Positions 58,901 through 64,000 of a stretch of 64,000 nucleotides of DNA are shown here, one piece after another. The DNA lies in the NCBI GenBank assembly GCA_963845495.1, contig CAWJTH010000055.1, positions 1 through 64,000 on the forward strand, given 5' to 3'. This stretch comes from JAZKFT01 sp963845495 (lineage in GTDB: Bacteria > Bacteroidota > Bacteroidia > Chitinophagales > Chitinophagaceae). Position numbers and translations under genes: made by a program. Each line of letters opens with the position of its first letter. Position 1 is the stretch's first letter. The notes below the pieces were generated by a model. That model saw only the letters and a program-made list of their open reading frames with translations, was not told where the DNA came from and did not search any database.

Positions 58901-60920
58901 CATCTGTAGAAGTGTAAACTCTTAACGACGAGTTGCGGTTGCCTGTTGAGTTATTTATTGATGCCCAATCGAAACTTAAGGTTCCGGCATTCAAACCGGT
59001 AAAATCCATATAAAAGTCAATGGCGGTGGTAGTGGTATTATCGCTGGTGCCGGTTGCCAACAATACAATAGATTGCGTAGCCGGAGATTGATCGGTGCCA
59101 CGCTGAACCCCACCCGACGATCCAAAAGTTGCCCCTTGAAATGAACCGGAAGACAACGTTATTGTTTTACCATCTGGTATGGCACCAACGGTAACGGTTG
59201 ATAAACCATTGAAATGATTGGCACCAACACCAGAAGTAAAGAAGTTGCTCCAGTTAGCAATGTCGGCAAAATTCTCTGTGTAGCTATAACCCGGTTGGTC
59301 TGACATTTTTACCGGCAAGGTTGAATCAATAAATGATTGCTGTGCGCCATAAGTTGTAGCCCCGCCGCTTACTGCATACGCTTTATAATAATATTTTGTA
59401 TTGGCAGAAAGCCCTGAAATAGTAATGCTGTAATTGCCCGAACTTAAATTATTGCTTATGATTTGGGTTCCTGTGCCGTTTGCAAAACCACTATTGGGGC
59501 TATATTCAATACCATATTCTGTTACAGGGTTACATCCATTTGCAGTTAATGTGGCAGCAACAGTAGCAGTAGTGGCGCTAACAGATGTGGCAGTGCTAGT
59601 AGTAATGGTTGGTGGTGTATTTACCCCGCTACCAGTAGCTGCAACATTATAATTGGTAATGCCGCCACCACTAAGCACTATATTGCCATCGTATGGTTGA
59701 ATAGCAGTAGGATTGAATTCCACATAAATTGTTTTCCCTGTAAAACTGTTGCCAGTGTATGAAAAACTAAGTGTGGTGCTATAAGTTCCACCTAAAGTTT
59801 CAGAATAACTAAATCCGGGCAATGCACCTATTGAAATATTGCTACCGTCTAAATTATTTCCGTCAATAACAAATGAATTAGCCGCGGTTGTAGTATTGAT
59901 ACACACGTTGCCAAAGCTTGCTAACGAGCTGGTTGCGGTTACTGCAGCTACCCCTGCTGCTGCACGGGTTACTATAACAGTATATGTTTTAGTTGTGCCA
60001 TCTTGAGCGGTAACCGTTGTGGTTATTGTATTATCGCCTACATTTAATGGAATAGCGGCTGAAGGAGAACTCGATACAACGGTATTGGAATTTACGGTGA
60101 TTGAAGCATGTGATTCAGCTGAAGTTGGTGTAATTGTTATTGAATTAATACCGTTGGCCACTGATGCCGTATATGAAGTTGCACTTCCAAATGCAGGAGC
60201 AAGCACTCCGGCACTTAATACTAAATTTGAAAGGTCGGCATTGGATGAGACTGGCGTTACGCTAAAATCGTCGATAGCTAAACCGAGGCTGTTTGAGCCA
60301 GTTTTCGACCATCGAAGCCATAATTCTTGGCCATCTGCCAGCGGCGTTACTAAGGTTAACGTGCCAGAAATGCTGGTATTATTACCCGTAGCGGTACCGT
60401 CTAGCAACCCAGCTGCACCTATTTTTGGGGAAACAAAATCAAAATTTGTATTAGCAACCCAAGTTCCGGTTGTTAATGTTGTGGCCAAAGCCTGATATTG
60501 AAAAGCCAGCGTTTGCGCTGCGGTTTGTTGTCTCCATTCTTCACCCGTAAATGAGATGTTGAATTTAGAAATTGACCCACCGGTGTTATTTTTTAATCTT
60601 ACCCCAAAATAAACTGTTGGCGTACCACCTGAGGTAAGCGCCCCAAGTGCCCTATTACTGCTACTGGTTGCGCCAAAACTATACAAACCTCCAGTGGTTC
60701 CAGAGCCTGTGCCACTAATATATATTGTTTGATTGCTGTACCAGCCAAAAATTGTGGTATTGTCCGTCCAAGTGTTGCTGGAACCAGTTTGGGCAAGGGA
60801 ATTAAAATTTTGGGTGTAGGCCGTGCCAGCCGTTACCAAACTTATTTGCCCAAAAGTATTTGATTTTAATGCCATCAATAAAACCAATAAAACCAATTTT
60901 GGTATAAACCATTTTTTCAT
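55953..60920 (-). CDS. Secreted multidomain protein with PHP-type phosphoesterase domain and T9SS type A sorting domain
   Basis: A 1655-aa exported protein. Signal peptide about 1-24 (ending NTFGQ); an N-terminal beta-sandwich region to ~230; a cadherin-like beta-sandwich (~231-322, NADLSNLVLSAG...YTVIVTR); Ig/Fn3-like domains; three ~105-residue Fn3-like repeats (~745-1065) each beginning with Cys-Pro/Ala-rich segments and ending YYFYVF; then a PHP-like domain (~1105-1380) with NIHSHSDYSDGN, ISEHNHYSGG, GTLAHPNQ and IDHDNHN, whose His/Asp residues fit a trinuclear metal site. The C-terminal ~70 residues are a T9SS type A sorting domain (LSVSPNPAHDYINLYV...KKVIIE). I infer a cell-surface or released phosphoesterase. 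Substrate unknown. Confidence 0.88.
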   Translation of the reverse strand: MKKWFIPKLVLLVLLMALKSNTFGQISLVTAGTAYTQNFNSLAQTGSSNTWTDNTTIFGWYSNQTIYISGTGSGTTGGLYSFGATSSSNRALGALTSGGTPTVYFGVRLKNNTGGSISKFNISFTGEEWRQQTAAQTLAFQYQALATTLTTGTWVANTNFDFVSPKIGAAGLLDGTATGNNTSISGTLTLVTPLADGQELWLRWSKTGSNSLGLAIDDFSVTPVSSNADLSNLVLSAGVLAPAFGSATSYTASVANGINSITITPTSAESHASITVNSNTVVSSSPSAAIPLNVGDNTITTTVTAQDGTTKTYTVIVTRAAAGVAAVTATSSLASFGNVCINTTTAANSFVIDGNNLDGSNISIGALPGFSYSETLGGTYSTTLSFSYTGNSFTGKTIYVEFNPTAIQPYDGNIVLSGGGITNYNVAATGSGVNTPPTITTSTATSVSATTATVAATLTANGCNPVTEYGIEYSPNSGFANGTGTQIISNNLSSGNYSITISGLSANTKYYYKAYAVSGGATTYGAQQSFIDSTLPVKMSDQPGYSYTENFADIANWSNFFTSGVGANHFNGLSTVTVGAIPDGKTITLSSGSFQGATFGSSGGVQRGTDQSPATQSIVLLATGTSDNTTTTAIDFYMDFTGLNAGTLSFDWASINNSTGNRNSSLRVYTSTDGVNFDTLKNASVLNFTNNSPTNDTKANIPLPASFNNSATARLRFYVYNGTGGTTGSRPKISIDNLTVTAVATTPCVSPTAPATNLSFGAITDTTIAGSFTAAGTTTDSYVVVASTNSSLTKNPDDGQIYNLGDNLGDGTVVAKGSSTSFVASGLTASTQYYFFVFPMNSICTGGPLYYSTTFLTGQASTVAGLPTCAAPATQPTAYQAVTTGTNTLSGSFTATTADEYLVLVSTSSTFSGTINNGQLYSNGDVVGNATVVQRSNATTFNASGLAASTTYYFYIFGSNTQACVNGPAYNVVSPLSSGAQTTNPLPTCSAPAAQPTQLTFTASNSAISGAFTPSASADDYLVVMSLSAINPIPINGTDYNIGDNLGGGSVVANSSSNSFMVKSLAAGTQYYFYVFAANKICDGGTKYLTTSPLTNNTTTTNVLANNYYFGNIHSHSDYSDGNKDNPGYTPANDYTYAKTAQCMDFLGISEHNHYSGGDPGNKISTYRLGILQADSFTVKNPNFLAMYGMEWGVISGGGHVVVYGDGMNQLFGWESGSGGWGNSDNYDVYVPKSVYTGPTGLFKTINDNIATNTFGTLAHPNQTDYNNLAGIAYDASADSAISGAAVESGPATSTNTTYTNPGTSLSYLPYFQTLLAKGYHLGPTIDHDNHNTTFGHTTYSRTAVVAPALTKTEILKGYRNMHFYATQDCDSKVDFTINTNMMGSIVTDRYAPIINVNLSDATTNTSSAIIKIMYGVPGSGIIAAKIDSVIGSSLTFTDNNLANLATGYYYADITNGTAHIITSPIWYTRNDAASVVVLPVSLSAFTAQKSNSSVKLSWTTAQETNSGSFVIERSVDGNSWTNIGTQAAAGNTSKPTDYIFYDNSPLDGINYYRLKEVDLDGKATYSATRSVLFASRFQLSVSPNPAHDYINLYVSNASNETYHIQLTDTNGKLLKNFDSSEQHLLINTSTFAKGMYFIKYVDNNTTITKKVIIE

Positions 60921-61411
60921 AAGAACCTTTCCTTTTTGGATTTAAAACAATAAAAAACTACCCTGCGGCAAAGCCGAGACGTAATTAAGACAATAAATAA
61001 AAATGATGTGTTTTTTTGAAGAAGTTGGTATTGACAATTTTGATTGAAGAAGGCGCAAGATAGGGGCATATCTGCAAAAACTTCATTTTTTATCTAAATT
61101 TTCTCTATTTTTTTTATTTTTATATTTAATTCACCTTAAATTGAATGATAATTATAAGTTAATAAACACGTTTTTTTGAAGCCCTATTTTTGCACATTGT
61201 GTCACATTATTTAGTGAACAACGCATTCGGTTTTGTTACATTTCTTTTTTAATTTATTATTGATAAAAGATTATATTCATTCTCCTAAAAAATTACAAGC
61301 CCCCAAATCCGCGTTACGTTATTTTATGTTATTGAATGTTATATTAAATTAAAAATTGTCATTATTTTTACCCAAATTCTACATTTTTTTTAATTGTTAA
61401 ACCCAATTCCT
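60921..61411. other. Divergent promoter region between the two giant secreted-protein genes
   Basis: 491 very AT-rich bases without coding content. Near the left gene a short CGGC-TTT-GCCG hairpin lies in its leader (about 60962-60976). TATTTTTG at 61185-61192 is a perfect -7 match on the plus strand, though 220 bases from the right gene. Both genes must be driven from here, so shared regulation is possible. Confidence 0.45.
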
Positions 61412-64000
61412 ATGATTCGCTTTTTTACGCGGCTATTCGTATTTTTTGTCGTTACAGCCTGTGTTTTCCCAACGGCGGGTTTTTCACAGGTTACGCTTGG
61501 CGCATCGCCTTATACAGAAACCTTTGACAATATCGGTTCTGGCCTTCCAACAGGGTTCAGTATTTATTCAGCTGCAACGGCCACCTCTTTGGTTACGCCT
61601 GCCACATTAACCACCGCAGCCACTGCATGGAGCAACGTTACCGGTGCATTCAAAAATTTTGCTTCTGCGGATGGATTGTTTTACAACTCCACTTCTACTG
61701 CTCAAAGTGCCTCTACTGATAGGGCGTTAGGCGTTAGACAAACAGCTGCGGTGGGTGATCCTGGTGCAGCATTTGTTTTTCAGGCAGCCAATACTACAGG
61801 CAAAACAGGTTTTAAATTAGCATTCAAATTACAATCACTCGATTCAACTAGTCCTAGATTAGCCACTTGGATTGTTCAGTATGGCTTTGGCACTAGTCCT
61901 TCTGTGTATACTACTGTGCCAGTTGGCAGTATTACCGGTACATTAACCACAGGGGGCGGCCATTTTACCAATTATGCTGATACCGCAGATTTTGGTAGTG
62001 CGTTAGACAACCAATCACAGGTAATTACTATTAGAATAGTTACATTAACGGCAACGTCAGGCTCAGGCAACAGGCCGTCTTCCGCCATCGACGATTTTTC
62101 ATTAATATGGGGTACCGGCACTTCAGTTACACCAACTATTATTCTTAACAATAATGGTGCAACAGCCATTCAATTTCCTTCAACTGCGGTTAGTTCAACT
62201 TCAATTGCACAAACATATACGGTAAACGCAACAAATTTAACTGCGCCACTGTCTATTTCTACTGCTGCTCCGTTCATGGTTTCTAGCAATAATACCGCGT
62301 TTTTTACTTCGTTATCGTTAACGCCAGATGTAAATGGAACGGTTGCTTCTACTATTTACACCAATTTTACACCTTCAGCTGTTGGGGTGGTAAATGGAAC
62401 CATCTTAAATAGTAGCACCGGCGCCACCTCAAAATCAGTTACGCTGTCTGGGGAAGGAATAGACCCTAACGCACTTTCATTCAATTTTAATACCTGTACC
62501 AATTTAGGCGTTCCGGGCAGTGGGTTTTACGCTTACAATGTAACAGGTCCCCAAGTTTGGACTTGTACCAGTTTTGGTAATAACAGCACCAATGGCGTAA
62601 ATATGAACGGCTACTTAACTACGGCCGTTAACAACGAAGATTGGTTGATTTCGCCACCATTAAAAATTGGCGGTTTGGCAACCCCTGTGTTAAGTTTTTA
62701 TAGCAAAGGAGAATACAGTGGCCCAATATTGCAATTATTGGCGTCTACCAATTACGATGGTATTAGCAATCCAGATTCAAGCAAATTTGTTTGGACGCCT
62801 TTGAACGGGAACTTTTTAACCCCTTCGGGCGGAACATTAAGCACTTTCAACTTTTCTGATAATATCAATTTATCCGCATATAAATCTGCTCCCAATCTTT
62901 ATTTGGCATTTAAATATGTATCTGATACCATTCAAGGTGCCGCACGTTGGACATTGGATGATATTAACATCAGTGACCGTTCCACATTGTTCAGTGTAAG
63001 CCCAATACAATTGGTTTTTGGCGAAACGCCTGCTGCTCCCTTTAGTTATTATTATGGCTCTGCCCCGCAAACTGTCTTTTTACAGTCGCTTGGTCATAAA
63101 GATGTAACTATAACTGCCCCAGCTGAATTTCAGGTTTCGTTGGATGCCAGTAATTATAGCTCCGCTATTTTGATAGATTCGGTTACCGCAAAAGTTGGAA
63201 GGAACTTTTATGTAAGGTTTTCGCCAACCATAAAAGCGATAAAAGAAACCGGGCTGTTGCATTTTACGGCAACTGGCTTAGATACAAGTTTTGTGGCACT
63301 ATCTGGCTCATCTTATCCAAAATCTGAAACCATGGATATTGCCTGCTACAACATGAGTTTCTTTGGTAGCAACGATAACAACGATGCCACGCCAGCTTCT
63401 ACCAATCTTAAAAAGACGAATATCGAAACCGTTTATCAACATTTAAACGCCGATATTATTGGAGTGGAAGAAGTTTCAAATGATAGTGTTTTTAATAAGT
63501 TTATAAGCGATATGCCAGGTTATGCTGGTTTCCTTTCACCACGCTGGTCATATTTTTTCCAACCTTTCAACGAATCGTTAGACACAGCTGGTTATCCGCC
63601 GCAAAAAACAGGTTTTGTATACAATACCAAAACGGTTAAGTTTATTGATAGCCACGTTATTGATGGCGCACAATACGATAGCGTACGGGCTGGAACCTTG
63701 CATATTTGGACCGATTATCCAACTGGTGATCCAACCAGTTTCTACAGTTCTGGCAGGATGCCTTTGTTAGCAACATTTGACGTAACCATAGGCGGCATCA
63801 CCAAAAGAATTAGGATGGTAGATATTCATGCAAAAGCTTTGGGCGATGCAACTAGTTATGCCAGAAGGGTTTATGATGCCAAGGTTTTGAAAGATACATT
63901 GGATAAATATTACGCAAACGACAATGTTATAATAGTGGGCGACTTTAACGATCGACTGGTTACATCTATTTATTTAGGCACGACTGTTTCGCCTTACACA
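61412..64000 (+). CDS. Secreted protein with endonuclease/exonuclease/phosphatase domain, 3' end outside window
   Basis: The frame is open from ATG 61412 to the window edge (863 codons) with no stop, so the gene is longer. Signal peptide about 1-26 (FPTAGFSQ), two beta-sandwich domains, a choice-of-anchor-like region (~365-510, LSFNFNTCTNLGVPGSGFYA, NEDWLISPPLKIGG), another sandwich, then from ~640 an EEP-fold domain: MDIACYNMSFFG, ADIIGVEEVSN (metal Glu), VDIHAKA and VIIVGDFNDR (catalytic Asp-Asn). T9SS export is likely by analogy with the neighbour, but the C-terminus is not visible. A nuclease or phosphodiesterase acting outside the cell is inferred. Confidence 0.85.
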   Translation, partial: MIRFFTRLFVFFVVTACVFPTAGFSQVTLGASPYTETFDNIGSGLPTGFSIYSAATATSLVTPATLTTAATAWSNVTGAFKNFASADGLFYNSTSTAQSASTDRALGVRQTAAVGDPGAAFVFQAANTTGKTGFKLAFKLQSLDSTSPRLATWIVQYGFGTSPSVYTTVPVGSITGTLTTGGGHFTNYADTADFGSALDNQSQVITIRIVTLTATSGSGNRPSSAIDDFSLIWGTGTSVTPTIILNNNGATAIQFPSTAVSSTSIAQTYTVNATNLTAPLSISTAAPFMVSSNNTAFFTSLSLTPDVNGTVASTIYTNFTPSAVGVVNGTILNSSTGATSKSVTLSGEGIDPNALSFNFNTCTNLGVPGSGFYAYNVTGPQVWTCTSFGNNSTNGVNMNGYLTTAVNNEDWLISPPLKIGGLATPVLSFYSKGEYSGPILQLLASTNYDGISNPDSSKFVWTPLNGNFLTPSGGTLSTFNFSDNINLSAYKSAPNLYLAFKYVSDTIQGAARWTLDDINISDRSTLFSVSPIQLVFGETPAAPFSYYYGSAPQTVFLQSLGHKDVTITAPAEFQVSLDASNYSSAILIDSVTAKVGRNFYVRFSPTIKAIKETGLLHFTATGLDTSFVALSGSSYPKSETMDIACYNMSFFGSNDNNDATPASTNLKKTNIETVYQHLNADIIGVEEVSNDSVFNKFISDMPGYAGFLSPRWSYFFQPFNESLDTAGYPPQKTGFVYNTKTVKFIDSHVIDGAQYDSVRAGTLHIWTDYPTGDPTSFYSSGRMPLLATFDVTIGGITKRIRMVDIHAKALGDATSYARRVYDAKVLKDTLDKYYANDNVIIVGDFNDRLVTSIYLGTTVSPYT

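Noticed and set aside
59434..60495. Rightward ORFs opposite the giant PHP-domain gene
   Set aside because: Antisense shadows of a Val/Thr/Ala-rich coding sequence, with no independent features.
1..64000. tRNA, rRNA, tmRNA, riboswitch, prophage or IS transposase
   Set aside because: None recognised by eye on either strand. A covariance-model scan would be needed to exclude small RNAs.

Overview
The window is AT-rich bacterial chromosome from a member of the Bacteroidota, most likely the Chitinophagales/Chitinophagaceae. The support is indirect but consistent. Two very large secreted proteins lie at the right end, one with a type IX secretion (T9SS) sorting domain. TAnnTTTG-like -7 promoter elements are present, Shine-Dalgarno sequences are not obvious, and several genes appear to start with TTG or GTG. 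The protein families (PIG-L deacetylase, SSS symporter, TamA/TamB, PSP1/RicT, YkuK, POT transporter) are typical Bacteroidota versions. I see no tRNA, rRNA, phage, IS transposase or CRISPR.

Layout. 1-6.1 kb: the broken 3' end of a PIG-L type deacetylase gene, a tiny membrane protein, an SSS symporter, a class III sirtuin and an ADP-heptose pathway kinase. 6.1-9.8 kb: an intergenic region rich in small palindromic and tandem repeats, then a GH43 glycosidase and a multiply frameshifted GH51 arabinofuranosidase (arabinan/arabinoxylan use). 9.9-18.9 kb: an S41 protease lipoprotein, then a tryptophan operon with a readable attenuator (15-aa leader with three consecutive Trp codons, antiterminator and terminator), trpE-G-D, an inserted AAA/DUF4143 ATPase gene with its own promoter, trpC-F and a GNAT acetyltransferase. 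trpB and trpA are not here. 19-28.4 kb: tamB-tamA plus a third AsmA-like protein. 28.5-34 kb: thioesterase, L,D-transpeptidase, acyltransferase, POT peptide transporter, purD. 34.2-40.6 kb: the rod-shape/elongasome operon mreB-mreC-mreD-mrdA-rodA. 40.7-55.8 kb: housekeeping and hypothetical genes, including comEC, purH, sod, holB, ricT, mtgA, ykuK, engB and a nitroreductase with a perfect operator-like palindrome. 55.9-64 kb: two divergently transcribed giant secreted proteins, one with a PHP-type metal-dependent phosphoesterase domain and one with an endonuclease/exonuclease/phosphatase domain that runs off the window.

Most unusual signal. At more than 20 places, mostly touching a stop or start codon, there is a short degenerate tandem array. 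Its unit is most often exactly 7 nt and its copy number most often exactly four (28 nt). The unit sequence differs from locus to locus. At several junctions (trpE/trpG, tamB/tamA, thioesterase/ykuD, mreB/mreC, mreC/mreD, ykuK/DUF1905) a second array near the other gene is an imperfect reverse complement of the first, so the spacer is bookended by inverted heptad arrays. Some arrays lie inside open reading frames (trpE, purD, tamA). I know no named element matching this. All coordinates were read by eye, and no database search or folding program was run.
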